Part shown: piece by piece, positions 8,936 to 18,287 of the stretch
Layout: every line of letters starts with the position of its first letter
Position numbering within the stretch: the stretch's first letter is position 1
Assembly: GCA_910576995.1 (NCBI GenBank)
Contig: CAJTLC010000010.1
Span: 49,463 to 113,462, forward strand
Source: an uncultured Ruminococcus sp.
GTDB lineage: Bacteria; Bacillota; Clostridia; Oscillospirales; Ruminococcaceae
Length of the DNA stretch: 64,000 nt
Direction of reading: 5' to 3'
Notes under the pieces: generated by a model
The model's database searches: none
What the model saw: only the letters and a program-made list of their open reading frames with translations
What the model was told of the DNA's origin: nothing
Translations under genes and position numbers: made by a program

Positions 8936-10026
8936 TATTCTTCGCCTCCCTTACTTTCGTCCGAAGATGATTCCGACGGCGCTTTTTCTTCCGCAGCGAC
9001 AAGTTCGCCGTTTTCAACGTTCAGGCTGAAATTCCTTGCGGGCTTTTTCTCGTTTGACATAGTTTTGCCAAGAGCGGCGTCGCCCATAGTAATGCGCAGG
9101 AAGATATCTTCCAGCGTAAGATCGGACAGCTGCAGCATGAGGATATTCCAGTTCTTATCTCGGCAAAGCTTATTTACAGCGCGGCGTATATCGGTTTTTT
9201 CATCGGCTTCGACATCATAGTCGTAAATACCTTTTTCGCGCTCCATATCTGCGCGCACATATTTGATTCCGTCCAGTTTTTTAAGGGCGGCGACTATCTC
9301 TTCCTTATCGGCGGCAGTATGCTTGCTGCCCTCGATACGAAGCGTCATTTTATGCTCGTTGGTGATATTTTTCGCTATTTCGTCGGCAGTTCCGTCGGCG
9401 GCGATAACGCCCTTGTTGATGATTATTATTCTGTCGCATACCGCCTGAATTTCAGGGAGGATATGGGAAGAAAGAATAACCGTATGATTTTTGCCCAGCT
9501 TCTTGATAAGCGAACGTATTTCGATTATCTGATTCGGGTCGAGACCTACTGTAGGCTCGTCAAGAATAAGAACCGGCGGATTATTTATAAGCGCCTGAGC
9601 AAGTCCGACTCTCTGCTTGTAACCTTTGGATAGATTACGTATAAGTCTGCCTTTCACATTTGTGATCTTGCACAAATCGCATATCTCTTTCAAATGAGAT
9701 TTTCTTGAAAGCTTGCATTTTTTCAGATCGTACATAAAATTGAGATAGCCTTCAACCGTCATATCCACATAAAGAGGCGGAATTTCGGGAAGATAACCTA
9801 TGTTCGACTTGGCGGCGATAGGGTCTTCGAGTATATCCGCTCCGTTTATAAGTATCTGACCGGAGGTTGAAGAAATATAGCCCGTAAGCATATTCATAGT
9901 AGTTGATTTTCCCGCTCCGTTAGGTCCGAGAAAGCCGAGTATCTCGCCTTTTCCAACTTTGAAGCTTATATCGTTTACAGCTTGTTTGTCGCCGTAACGC
10001 TTGATAAGGTGATTTACCTCGATCAT
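8935..10026 (-). CDS. ABC transporter ATP-binding protein (GldA-like)
   Basis: This 363-residue ATPase drives the adjacent permease. Walker A is GPNGAGKST at residues 34-42, the signature is LSKGYKQRVGLAQAL, Walker B is VLILDEPTVGLDP, and the H-loop follows in ILSSHIL. A C-terminal extension of about 130 residues ends in a low-complexity Ser/Glu-rich tail, longer than a minimal ATPase domain. The RBS AGGAGGG sits upstream of the ATG at 10026. It is the first gene of the Gld-like operon. No strong promoter is visible directly upstream, so read-through from ribF is possible. Confidence 0.93.
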   Translation of the reverse strand: MIEVNHLIKRYGDKQAVNDISFKVGKGEILGFLGPNGAGKSTTMNMLTGYISSTSGQILINGADILEDPIAAKSNIGYLPEIPPLYVDMTVEGYLNFMYDLKKCKLSRKSHLKEICDLCKITNVKGRLIRNLSKGYKQRVGLAQALINNPPVLILDEPTVGLDPNQIIEIRSLIKKLGKNHTVILSSHILPEIQAVCDRIIIINKGVIAADGTADEIAKNITNEHKMTLRIEGSKHTAADKEEIVAALKKLDGIKYVRADMEREKGIYDYDVEADEKTDIRRAVNKLCRDKNWNILMLQLSDLTLEDIFLRITMGDAALGKTMSNEKKPARNFSLNVENGELVAAEEKAPSESSSDESKGGEE

Positions 10027-10100
10027 TTGGCATTGCCCTCCTGATTTTTATTTGCCGATAAACGGCAGTCCGAAATCTACTTTACAATATATATGTGATA

Positions 10101-10118
10101 GCGGCGTGTCAGCGCCGC
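10101..10118 (-). terminator. GC-rich hairpin between ribF and the ABC operon
   Basis: GCGGCG and CGCCGC form a 6-bp stem shortly after the ribF stop codon. No T-run follows on the minus strand, so it may be a weak or factor-dependent terminator, or only an RNA-stabilising hairpin. Confidence 0.35.
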
Positions 10119-10125
10119 GAATTTT

Positions 10126-11004
10126 CTATGTTATTCCTCGAATCTTCTTTTCGTCCGATCTTAGCTGTTTCGTAAGCTCTTCGACAGAGCCGAATTTCAT
10201 TTCGGGACGGATAAAATCCAATATTTCCGTGACTATCTCCGTTCCGTAAAGATCGCCCCTGAAATCGAAAATATTGGTTTCCGCAAGAGGACAGCCGCCG
10301 TAATCCACGGTAGGCTTAACGCCGATATCGGTCATTGCTCCGTAAAGTTTGCCGTCTATCACAACTTGCGAAGCGTAAACTCCGTACTTCGGAACGAGCT
10401 GTCCCTTTTCGAAAAGCTGATTTACAGTAGGAAATCCGATAGTTCTGCCCAGACGCGCTCCGTGAACGACTTGTCCTGCAACGGAATATGATCTGCCCAG
10501 CAATGAACCTGCGGCGGAGACGTCTCCGTTTAAAAGCGCGCGGCGTATCTTGGTGGATGATACCGTTTCGCCATCGTATGAAACATCGGCGGCGGCGCAT
10601 ACCGAAAATCCGAACTTCTCCCCGAATTTCCGCAGTTCCCGCACTCCGCAGGCAGCGTTTTTTCCGAATCTGAAATCGTTTCCGCAGCATACGAAAGAAG
10701 CGTTCATCTCTTCCGCAAGTATCTTTCCGGCAAATTTTTCCCCGTCCATATCACGTATATCGTTAAATTCGAACGAACGTATATTGCTTATACCATATTT
10801 TTTCAGCAGCCGCATTTTTTCGGATTCTCCGAAAATAAATCCCGAACCGCATTTTTTCAGCGAAACTATACCCGGCGAAAAAGTTACGGCACAAGGCGCA
10901 AGCCCGTTTTTCAGCTGCTCGGCGGCAAGCTTCAGGACTGCCTGATGTCCGAGATGCACGCCGTCAAAAATTCCAAGCGCGACAGCAGTTTTTGCCCGTT
11001 TCAT
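10126..11004 (-). CDS. ribF: Bifunctional riboflavin kinase / FAD synthetase
   Basis: RibF phosphorylates riboflavin to FMN and adenylylates FMN to FAD. The N-terminal nucleotidyltransferase domain shows GIFDGVHLGH with its HxGH motif at the very start. The C-terminal kinase domain shows GRTIGFPTVN and the Asn-containing ETNIFDF. I use the ATG at 11004, with GAGGTG five bases upstream. A TTG one codon earlier is less likely. It is the last gene of the rimP-nusA-infB operon, 9 bases after truB, an arrangement common in Firmicutes. Confidence 0.95.
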   Translation of the reverse strand: MKRAKTAVALGIFDGVHLGHQAVLKLAAEQLKNGLAPCAVTFSPGIVSLKKCGSGFIFGESEKMRLLKKYGISNIRSFEFNDIRDMDGEKFAGKILAEEMNASFVCCGNDFRFGKNAACGVRELRKFGEKFGFSVCAAADVSYDGETVSSTKIRRALLNGDVSAAGSLLGRSYSVAGQVVHGARLGRTIGFPTVNQLFEKGQLVPKYGVYASQVVIDGKLYGAMTDIGVKPTVDYGGCPLAETNIFDFRGDLYGTEIVTEILDFIRPEMKFGSVEELTKQLRSDEKKIRGIT

Positions 11005-11013
11005 CAACTCACC

Positions 11014-11907
11014 TCAGAAAAAATTTTTCCGCACGCGCAGGCATTGATTTTCAGTATCAGCTTCGGCGATACCGATAAAAATGCCGTCCGCGCCGTAAAC
11101 CGAATACATAAGCTGACCGCTTCGAATGCCTCGGACGCGGTCAAGATCGAGTTTTACGCCGTTTTTGTACATTCTTGTCTGCACTTCATTGAGCCGCAGC
11201 ATCGGAAACACAGAAAATATCCTGTCAGTCGGCAGCATAAGTTCATGAAGCCGTCCATCGTCCCTCGCCTGCTGAATTTTTTCAAACGTATGACAGTCGG
11301 AAAGCTTAAATCCGCCCGAAGCCGTCCTGACAAGGCTTGTCATTATTCCTCCGCAGCCGAGTTTTTCGCCGATATCGTTTATAATTGTGCGTATATACGT
11401 ACCTTTTCCGCAGTTTATCTCCATTTCTCCGCATCTGTTCTCTTCATCGTAATTGATAACATTAATCGAAAAAATCTCAATCTCGCGCGGAGTACGCTCA
11501 ACTTCGACGCCCTGTCTTGCAAGATCGTACAGTCGTCTGCCATTGACCTGAACGGCGGAATACATCGGAGGAAGCTGCATTATCTTCCCCGTAAATTCAG
11601 GAATAATCGCTGAAAGTTCATCGACGGAAACGGTTTTATCGGATTCCGCAGTAATTTTTCCTGTGATATCCTGAGTATCCGTTACCATTCCCAATTTGAA
11701 TCCAGCGCGGTAGCTTTTCGTATTGTCGGGCATGATATCGCAGGCTTTGGTAGCCGTTCCCACAAACACGGGAAGAACTCCCGTCGCCATGGGATCGAGA
11801 GTTCCGCCGTGACCAAGCCGTCTTATACCCATAATTCCGCGAAGTTTCGCCACAACGTCGAATGAAGTAAAATCTGCCGGCTTATTCACGCATATGATGC
11901 CGTTCAT
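11014..11907 (-). CDS. truB: tRNA pseudouridine-55 synthase
   Basis: TruB makes pseudouridine 55 in the T-loop of elongator tRNAs. The 297-residue protein contains the catalytic motif GGTLDPMATGVLPV with the nucleophile D38. It also has the later motifs RLYDLARQG and CGKGTYIRTI. The start overlaps the end of nrnA by 4 bases (ATGA), so the two are translationally coupled. Length and motif order are normal for bacterial TruB. Confidence 0.96.
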   Translation of the reverse strand: MNGIICVNKPADFTSFDVVAKLRGIMGIRRLGHGGTLDPMATGVLPVFVGTATKACDIMPDNTKSYRAGFKLGMVTDTQDITGKITAESDKTVSVDELSAIIPEFTGKIMQLPPMYSAVQVNGRRLYDLARQGVEVERTPREIEIFSINVINYDEENRCGEMEINCGKGTYIRTIINDIGEKLGCGGIMTSLVRTASGGFKLSDCHTFEKIQQARDDGRLHELMLPTDRIFSVFPMLRLNEVQTRMYKNGVKLDLDRVRGIRSGQLMYSVYGADGIFIGIAEADTENQCLRVRKNFF

Positions 11908-12854
11908 GAGATAACTCCCGCAACGGCGTCGATAAGTTTCCGTTTAGCCGATTCAAGATTGCCTTCGACCGTGCATCCGGCTGCTTTCGCATGGCCTCCG
12001 CCGCCGAGAATATGGCATATATCTGAAACGTTCACAGAATCCGCCGAACGGAACGAGCAGCGGAATACTCCGGGTTCGCGCTCTTTCATAAGAATGCCGA
12101 CCTCCGTATTTTCAAGCTGTATAGTCATGGGAGCAAGTCCCTCAAACTCGTCAAAGCTTACGCCGAGATTTCCCATCATTTCCTGAGTTACAGCGGCGAT
12201 AACAAGTCTGCCTCCGAGATATTCTTCCATAAGTCCAGCAAATTTCGCCTCCAGAAGCATTCTGCCCCTTGATTTGACTTCGAACATATATCTGTTTATC
12301 CTTGCGAAATTTATATCGTAGCTGCGCTTCATTTCCGCTGCTATCTCATGAGCGCGCGGAGTTGTACAGTCGTAGCGGAAACAGCCCGAATCCGTGGCTA
12401 TCCCGGTATAGAGACACATTGCGCAGTGACGGTTTATTTCAACCCCCATAAACTTTGCAAGATCATATATTATTTCGCAGGCTGCCGCAGCTTTCGGACG
12501 GAGAAGCGTCTTTTCCGCGTAATTTTTATTCGATTCGTGATGATCGATACAAAGCTGCACGCGGTCGCCGTAAATATCCTTATAACCGCCCATAAGTTTG
12601 GTGTCGGCAATATCGACGGCAATTACGGTCTTAGGCTCAAAATCTTCTCCCGCGCCAACGTTCGTCAGAAAATCATAACGATGCGGAAATTCATCGCTGC
12701 ATACAACGCGGCTTCTTATGCCAAGCTCCGACAATATCTCTTTCAGTCCGAATCCTGCTCCGATGCAGTCGCCGTCGGGACTCTGATGTGTAATTATAAC
12801 AGCATCCTCGCAATTTCGGAGGAAAGTTTCCGCTTCACCATATCCTATAAACAT
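11904..12854 (-). CDS. nrnA: DHH/DHHA1 phosphoesterase NrnA (nanoRNase / pAp phosphatase)
   Basis: NrnA degrades short oligoribonucleotides and dephosphorylates 3'-phosphoadenosine 5'-phosphate. This 316-residue copy has the DHH-family motifs in order: SPDGDCIGA (motif I), VDIAD (motif II) and DHHESN (motif III). The C-terminal DHHA1 signature GGGHAKAAG binds substrate. It lies between rbfA (10-base gap) and truB (4-base overlap), the usual Firmicutes order. Confidence 0.93.
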   Translation of the reverse strand: MFIGYGEAETFLRNCEDAVIITHQSPDGDCIGAGFGLKEILSELGIRSRVVCSDEFPHRYDFLTNVGAGEDFEPKTVIAVDIADTKLMGGYKDIYGDRVQLCIDHHESNKNYAEKTLLRPKAAAACEIIYDLAKFMGVEINRHCAMCLYTGIATDSGCFRYDCTTPRAHEIAAEMKRSYDINFARINRYMFEVKSRGRMLLEAKFAGLMEEYLGGRLVIAAVTQEMMGNLGVSFDEFEGLAPMTIQLENTEVGILMKEREPGVFRCSFRSADSVNVSDICHILGGGGHAKAAGCTVEGNLESAKRKLIDAVAGVIS

Positions 12855-12864
12855 TGTCCGCTCC

Positions 12865-13203
12865 TTACAGTAGATCGTTTAATTTTTTGCTTATCTCCGC
12901 GCCTCTTTCAATAGATGAATCCGCAATAAAAGTAAGTTCCGGAGATTTGCGCATTTTCAGTCTGTGAAAAAGTTCGCGTCTTATGAATCCTGCCGCGCTT
13001 TTAAGTCCATGCACGGAATTTTTCGTATTCTCGATACCTGACAGACTCGAAACGTATATCTTACAGTTGGACATATCGCCCGAAAGATCAGCCCTGACGA
13101 TCGTCAGGAGCGGATCTATTCTCGGATCTTTGAGTTCGCGCAGAATAGCGGTCATTTCTCGTTTTATATCTTCAGCCATGCGGCTTGTTTTATAATTTGC
13201 CAT
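12865..13203 (-). CDS. rbfA: 30S ribosome-binding factor A
   Basis: RbfA is a KH-fold factor needed for late 30S maturation and 16S 5' processing. I place the start at the ATG at 13203. GAGGATTGATAT is upstream and the resulting N-terminus MANYKTSRMAEDIKREM is the family pattern. An earlier in-frame TTG would overlap infB. The 112-residue length is typical. The motif LTIVRADLSGDMSNCKIYVS is visible in the middle. The RBS lies inside the end of infB, so the genes are coupled. Confidence 0.94.
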   Translation of the reverse strand: MANYKTSRMAEDIKREMTAILRELKDPRIDPLLTIVRADLSGDMSNCKIYVSSLSGIENTKNSVHGLKSAAGFIRRELFHRLKMRKSPELTFIADSSIERGAEISKKLNDLL

Positions 13204-13208
13204 ATATA

Positions 13209-15806
13209 TCAATCCTCGCGGTATTCTTCAACTGTGTAAGTCTCGAAAATATCGCCTTCCTTAACGTCGCTGAACTTTTCAAGGCTGATACCGCACTCGT
13301 AGCCCTCCGCAACTTCCTTGGCGTCGTCCTTGAAACGCTTCAGACCTGCGATCTTATCGTCTGCAATGATAATACCGTCGCGGACAACTCGTACCTGACA
13401 GCCTCTGACAGCCTTACCGCTAAGCACATAGCTTCCTGCGACCATGCCGACATTCGAAATCTTATAGACCTGACGAACCTCGATTCTTCCAAGTTCTACA
13501 TCGCGGAACTTAGGTGCAAGCATACCCTTCATAGCGGTAGATATCTCTTCGATAGCGTCGTAGATAATGCGGTACAGACGGATATCGACACCGTCGCGCA
13601 CAGCATTTTCGGCAGCCACGGGATCGGGTCTTACGTTAAAACCTACAATGATAGCGTTGGAAGCGCTTGCAAGCATAACGTCGCTTTCCTTGACTGCTCC
13701 GACCGCTCCGTGAATAACGCGCACTCTTACTTCATTATTTGAAAGCTTTTCGAGAGACTGCTTAACGGCTTCAACAGAACCCTGAACGTCAGCTTTGACG
13801 ATAACAGGCAGTTCCTTGATCTCGCCCTCTGCTATCTGGCTGAACAAATTGTCAAGAGTTACCTTGCGGTAAGAGTTGAACTGTTCCTGTTTAGCTTCAT
13901 GCTTACGCTGTTCAACGAGTTCGCGGGCAAGTCTTTCATCTTCGACTGCATTGAAAATATCGCCTGCGCTCGGAACTTCCGCAAGACCCGTTATCTCTAC
14001 AGGAACGGACGGGCCTGCCGATTTAACGGTTCTGCCCTTATCGTTGGTCATAACGCGGACGCGTCCGACAGCAGTTCCTGCAATAAGAACGTCGCCCTGT
14101 CTGAGAGTACCGTTCTGAACGAGAAGAGTTGCGATAGGACCTCTGCCCTTGTCGAGACGAGCTTCGATAACAGTACCCTTTGCAAGTCTTTCGGGATTTG
14201 CCTTGAGATCCTGAACCTCCGCAACGAGAAGAACGTTTTCAAGAAGTTCGTCTATGCCCTCGCCCGTTTTTGCAGATACTGGAACGCAGATGATATCGCC
14301 GCCCCAATCTTCGCATACGAGGTCATATTTAGTAAGCTCTTCCTTGATACGGTCGGGATTTGCGCCTTCCTTATCCATTTTGTTGATAGCAACTATGATC
14401 TGTACGCCTGCAGATTTAGCATGGTTGATAGACTCTACCGTCTGCGGCATGATACCGTCGTCGGCAGCTACAACGAGGATAGCAATATCCGTGATATTCG
14501 CGCCTCTTGCACGCATTGAAGTGAAGGCTTCATGTCCGGGAGTATCGAGGAACGTAATGTTCTGACCGTTTATCTTTACCTGATAAGCGCCGATATGCTG
14601 CGTGATGCCGCCTGCCTCTCCTGCCGCGACATGGGCGTTTCTGATACGGTCGAGGATAGAAGTTTTACCGTGATCGACGTGACCCATAACAACGACTACG
14701 GGGCAGCGCGATTCGAGATTTGTATCGTCGTCGTCGCTATCGTCGATAAGACGTTCTTCGATCGTAACGATAACTTCCTTTTCAACCTTTGCGCCCATTT
14801 CCTCGGCAACGAGAGAAGCCGTATCGAAATCGATCTCCTGATTGATAGAAGCCATAACGCCGAGATTCATCAGCTTTTTGATAACGTCTGTAGCCGTAGC
14901 TTTAAGACGCGCCGCAAGTTCGCCGACCGTTATGGAATCGGGGATCATAACCTTAAGCTGTTGTTTTCTTGCGCGCTCCAGTTCCAGTCTTTTAAGCTTT
15001 TCAGCTTCTGATTCTTTTCTGGAAAACTGCTGACGGTTTCTCTGTGCGGATTTCTGATTGATCTTCTGCTTCTTGGACGAATAATTATCGCCGCCGTGCT
15101 TACGGCTGCTTCCCGAGGCCATCTGATCGTAACGCTCGTTGTACTTATCAAGATCGATATAACTTCCGCGCGTATCTACCGTTCTGCGCTGAGTAGCGGT
15201 AGAAGCTGTTTCCGATGAAAAAGTGGTATTAAGCTTAGTACTTTCCCCGCGGTCTCTCGCCTTGGGCTGCTCCTTTTCCTTTTTCTTCTTTTTATCAGCT
15301 TTTTTCTCTGAATTCTTCGGAGCGTTGTTTTTCGCTTCGTCAGCCGTATTTTTTACGTTCTCCGTCTTTTTGGATTCCGCGGGCTTTTCAGCCTTTGCTT
15401 CAGCGGCAGGCGCAGACTTCTTTGCCTCTTCTGCTGCCGCATTCTGTTTTTTCACGGGTTGTTCGGATATTTTCACCTCTTTTTTAGGGGCGCTTTTAGC
15501 CTTTGTGGATTTTTCTGTTTTTTCTTTTTTAGAATCCTGCTTCATCTTTTTCTCCTGTTTGGGTTCAGATTTCAACTCGGTCTTTTTTTCTGGTTTCGGG
15601 TCATTTTTTGAAGCGAAATACTCGTCGAACGAGCTTACCTCATTTGCCTTCGTATGATTTTCGAGAAGGCAGTTCATCTCCTCTTCCGTAAGACCTGAAG
15701 AAGTCTTTTTCTTTGTATCGCCCTTCGCCGCGAAAAAATCCACGATCTTCTGAGCGGATATATTAAGATCTTTAGCTGCGTCGCTGATTTTTATTTTTTT
15801 TGCCAT
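13209..15806 (-). CDS. infB: Translation initiation factor IF-2
   Basis: IF-2 recruits fMet-tRNA to the 30S subunit and drives subunit joining by GTP hydrolysis. The 865-residue protein has an N-terminal IF2_N domain (KKIKISDAAKDLNIS). A long Lys/Glu/Ala-rich low-complexity linker occupies about residues 60-270. The second IF2_N domain follows, then the G domain with GHVDHGKTS (G1), DTPGHEAF (G3) and NKMD (G4), then domains II-IV. The RBS AAGGAGG precedes the ATG. The linker is highly charged and probably disordered, which is normal variation in this family. Confidence 0.97.
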   Translation of the reverse strand: MAKKIKISDAAKDLNISAQKIVDFFAAKGDTKKKTSSGLTEEEMNCLLENHTKANEVSSFDEYFASKNDPKPEKKTELKSEPKQEKKMKQDSKKEKTEKSTKAKSAPKKEVKISEQPVKKQNAAAEEAKKSAPAAEAKAEKPAESKKTENVKNTADEAKNNAPKNSEKKADKKKKKEKEQPKARDRGESTKLNTTFSSETASTATQRRTVDTRGSYIDLDKYNERYDQMASGSSRKHGGDNYSSKKQKINQKSAQRNRQQFSRKESEAEKLKRLELERARKQQLKVMIPDSITVGELAARLKATATDVIKKLMNLGVMASINQEIDFDTASLVAEEMGAKVEKEVIVTIEERLIDDSDDDDTNLESRCPVVVVMGHVDHGKTSILDRIRNAHVAAGEAGGITQHIGAYQVKINGQNITFLDTPGHEAFTSMRARGANITDIAILVVAADDGIMPQTVESINHAKSAGVQIIVAINKMDKEGANPDRIKEELTKYDLVCEDWGGDIICVPVSAKTGEGIDELLENVLLVAEVQDLKANPERLAKGTVIEARLDKGRGPIATLLVQNGTLRQGDVLIAGTAVGRVRVMTNDKGRTVKSAGPSVPVEITGLAEVPSAGDIFNAVEDERLARELVEQRKHEAKQEQFNSYRKVTLDNLFSQIAEGEIKELPVIVKADVQGSVEAVKQSLEKLSNNEVRVRVIHGAVGAVKESDVMLASASNAIIVGFNVRPDPVAAENAVRDGVDIRLYRIIYDAIEEISTAMKGMLAPKFRDVELGRIEVRQVYKISNVGMVAGSYVLSGKAVRGCQVRVVRDGIIIADDKIAGLKRFKDDAKEVAEGYECGISLEKFSDVKEGDIFETYTVEEYRED

Positions 15807-15866
15807 AGGCGGAATTCCTCCTTATTATCTGCTGCAAAATTGCAGCCGTGAAAACGAATGTATTAT

Positions 15867-16175
15867 TTACAATGATTTTCCGAATCCATTTGCAAAGCCC
15901 TCGTCGCATATGGCAAGTACGGCGGTTTCCTTTCCGCACAATCTGCCTATATCCGATTTTTCCAGAAGAACGTCGTACGCCGCGACGCTGGACTTTTCGC
16001 AGAAGAAGCGTATCTCCTTTGCGGTTTTCGGCGAAGCGTCGGCAGCGATAAGTACGCAGAATGCTTTTCCTCCAACGACGGCTTCTTTTGCGCTGTCAAA
16101 TCCCTTGACCGCCCTGCCCGCTTTAATGCAGATCGACAGCAGATCAGCTGTCTTTCGTTTCTTTTCCGAGTTCAT
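15867..16175 (-). CDS. ylxQ: L7Ae-family RNA-binding protein YlxQ
   Basis: This 102-residue protein belongs to the L7Ae/L30e/YlxQ family, which usually binds kink-turn RNA. The recognisable core is LLSICIKAGRAVKGFDSAKEA followed by FCVLIAADASPKT. It is encoded between ylxR and infB, as in many Firmicutes nusA operons. The start overlaps the end of ylxR by 32 bases, and GAGGTG precedes this ATG, which supports the overlapping start. Confidence 0.88.
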   Translation of the reverse strand: MNSEKKRKTADLLSICIKAGRAVKGFDSAKEAVVGGKAFCVLIAADASPKTAKEIRFFCEKSSVAAYDVLLEKSDIGRLCGKETAVLAICDEGFANGFGKSL

Positions 16176-16422
16176 CGGTCATCACCTCATAAACGCTCTC
16201 TTCTATTTTACATGAGAATGATTTTTCTAATCTGCGCATTTTACGAGCCTTTTCAAAGCATTCCGCACTGCGGCAGATATATGCGCCCCTGCCGTTTTTC
16301 TTTCCAGTAAAATCAAGGCTTATCTCGCCCTCCGGTGATTTCACAACGCGCATCAGCTCCTTTTTCGGCTTCATTTCACCGCAGCCAAGGCACATTCTCA
16401 TTGGTATTTTTACCGTCTTCAT
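16144..16422 (-). CDS. ylxR: YlxR (DUF448) nucleic-acid-binding protein
   Basis: This 92-residue protein has the YlxR signature: MRMCLGCGEMKPKKELMR near the N-terminus and GRGAYICRSAEC in the middle. The cysteines of these two motifs give the family its zinc-ribbon-like appearance. YlxR proteins bind RNA or act as regulators, and in some clostridia they affect RNase P. It follows nusA by 2 bases, in the canonical operon position. Confidence 0.92.
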   Translation of the reverse strand: MKTVKIPMRMCLGCGEMKPKKELMRVVKSPEGEISLDFTGKKNGRGAYICRSAECFEKARKMRRLEKSFSCKIEESVYEVMTDELGKETKDS

Positions 16423-16424
16423 AA

Positions 16425-17708
16425 TTATTCCTCAGCGCTGTCCGCATCGGACTCTTCTTCGGGCTGCTCTTCATTTTCAGCAGTTTCTTCGGTATTTTCA
16501 GCGGTCTCTGCAATTTCTTCAGTTGCGGACTCTTCAATCTGATTTTCCTCAATAACTTCCTCAGCCGAAATTTCTGTATCGGTATTTTCCTCAACTTCGG
16601 AAACTTCCTCAATTACTTTCTCCGCAATCTTAAAATCGTCGCTGAGTTCCGGAGCGGCTTCGCCCGTAATGCTGTCGAACTGCGGCTTTATGTCTATCTT
16701 ATATCCTGTAAGCTTAGCGGCAAGTTTAGCGTTCTGACCGGCTTTTCCTATCGCAAGCGAAAGCTGATCGTTCGGAACAACTACCGTGCAGTTTTTCTCC
16801 TCTGCCGAAGTAATTATGGTTTTCAGCGCCTCCGCCGGAGCAAGCGCGCGTGCAATAAATTCCTCGGGCACTTCGCTCCACGGGATAACGTCGATCTTTT
16901 CGCCGCTCAGTTCGTTTACAATAGCCGTAACTCTCGATCTTTTCGGACCGATACAAGCGCCGACTGCGTCAACGTTGCTGTCTTTCGACCATACCGCGAT
17001 CTTAGTGCGCGAACCTGCCTCACGGGAAATAGACTTGACCTCGACCGTTCCGTCGTAAATTTCCGGAACTTCCATTTCGAAAAGACGCTTTACAAGATCT
17101 TTATGAGTACGCGATATCTTAATTATAGGCTTTTTGGTCTTTCCGACGATGCCTGTGATAAACACCTTTACGGTCTGACCTTCCTTGAGCGTTTCATTCG
17201 GTATCTGCTCATTTTTAAACAGATAAAGTTCCGTTCCCTCATAAACCACGGTAGCAGTACCTCTGCCGGGTTCTATCTGCGAAACCTTTGCAATTATGCA
17301 GTCATGCTCTTTAGATTCAAATTTATTGAGCATCTGGTCGCGGCTTATCTCTCTGAGATCGCCTTTTATTGACTGTTTCGCGGAAAGCGCCGCCATTCTT
17401 CCAAGTTTTGAGATATCGATCTCCTTGAGAATATTTCCGCCTACAACGGCATTGGGATCGATAGTTCTCGCCGCGGCGATATTTATTTCATTTTCATCGA
17501 TCGGCTCGTCGTCGATTATCTCCTGAACGATATACATTGCAAATTTTTTAGTTGCGGGATCGATCTCGACTCTTATTCTGTCCTCGCTGTGCGGATATGC
17601 TCTTTTAGCGGCTTTCAGCATTGCCGTCTTGACTTTTTCTATAAGAACGTCAGTCCCGACGCTGTTTTCCTCGCCAAGCATTTGCAGCGCGTCAAAAAAG
17701 TTTTCCAT
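16425..17708 (-). CDS. nusA: Transcription termination/antitermination protein NusA
   Basis: NusA binds RNA polymerase and nascent RNA to modulate pausing, termination and antitermination. The 427 residues comprise the N-terminal polymerase-binding domain (1-125), an S1 domain (about 130-200) and two KH domains. The KH segment reads IGPKRSRVTAIVNELSGEKIDV, then LSLAIGKAGQNAKLAAKLTGY. After about residue 350 there is an unusually long acidic Glu-rich tail (about 75 residues) in place of the short Firmicutes C-terminus. It may be a disordered charge patch. AGGAGG precedes the ATG. Confidence 0.96.
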   Translation of the reverse strand: MENFFDALQMLGEENSVGTDVLIEKVKTAMLKAAKRAYPHSEDRIRVEIDPATKKFAMYIVQEIIDDEPIDENEINIAAARTIDPNAVVGGNILKEIDISKLGRMAALSAKQSIKGDLREISRDQMLNKFESKEHDCIIAKVSQIEPGRGTATVVYEGTELYLFKNEQIPNETLKEGQTVKVFITGIVGKTKKPIIKISRTHKDLVKRLFEMEVPEIYDGTVEVKSISREAGSRTKIAVWSKDSNVDAVGACIGPKRSRVTAIVNELSGEKIDVIPWSEVPEEFIARALAPAEALKTIITSAEEKNCTVVVPNDQLSLAIGKAGQNAKLAAKLTGYKIDIKPQFDSITGEAAPELSDDFKIAEKVIEEVSEVEENTDTEISAEEVIEENQIEESATEEIAETAENTEETAENEEQPEEESDADSAEE

Positions 17709-17725
17709 TTCAAATTCCTCCAGTA

Positions 17726-18202
17726 TTATTCAAAATCAAACCATAGCTTAACGAAAGCGATGTCCGAAAGCGGATATTTTTTCTCATTTCCCTCTTCGCC
17801 GCAGACAGTGATCTCATTTTTATCCGCGCCTTTGAGGTAAGCGGCGATCTCCTTTTCGCCGTCTATACTTCTTATGAAGCGAATGCGTACCTTGTCGCCC
17901 TCGCAGACTTCAAAATGCTCTTCTTTCAGCAGTTCCCTTTCGAGACCTGCCGAACCTATTTCAAGAGTATAACTCTGCGGAATAGGATCTTTTTCGTCAA
18001 GAAGCTTATTGACGGGTTCGGTAACTTTTTCGCAGTCCCCGATCGTTATTCCCTCGTCGCAGTCGATAAATATACGCAGATACCATGCCGCGCCCTCCTT
18101 GACGTAGCATACGTCCCAAAGGTAATATCCAAGTTCGTCGGTAATAGGCTTGACAAGATCATATATCTTCTGTTCTGTTCCGCCGAATTTTTTTAATTTC
18201 AT
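17726..18202 (-). CDS. rimP: Ribosome maturation factor RimP
   Basis: RimP assists early 30S subunit assembly. The 158-residue protein carries the family motifs WDVCYVKEGAAWYLRIFID and GITIGDCEKVTEPVNKLLD, followed by YTLEIGSAGLERELL. It is the first gene of the nusA-infB operon and lies downstream of a good promoter with a palindromic leader. Confidence 0.95.
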   Translation of the reverse strand: MKLKKFGGTEQKIYDLVKPITDELGYYLWDVCYVKEGAAWYLRIFIDCDEGITIGDCEKVTEPVNKLLDEKDPIPQSYTLEIGSAGLERELLKEEHFEVCEGDKVRIRFIRSIDGEKEIAAYLKGADKNEITVCGEEGNEKKYPLSDIAFVKLWFDFE

Positions 18203-18243
18203 TCAAACGCTCCTTTCGTCAGCAGATATGCCATACAAATTGA

Positions 18244-18265
18244 AAGACCGGAAGTTTCCGGTCTT
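18244..18265 (-). promoter_or_regulatory. Perfect palindrome in the rimP-nusA operon leader
   Basis: AAGACCGGAA and TTCCGGTCTT form a 10-bp perfect inverted repeat with a 2-base centre. It lies between the predicted promoter and the rimP start. On the minus strand the stem is followed by TTTC only, so it is a poor terminator. An RNA hairpin in the leader, perhaps for autoregulation by NusA, is an inference. Confidence 0.5.
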
Positions 18266-18287
18266 AGCATAATTATCATCTTATGAT

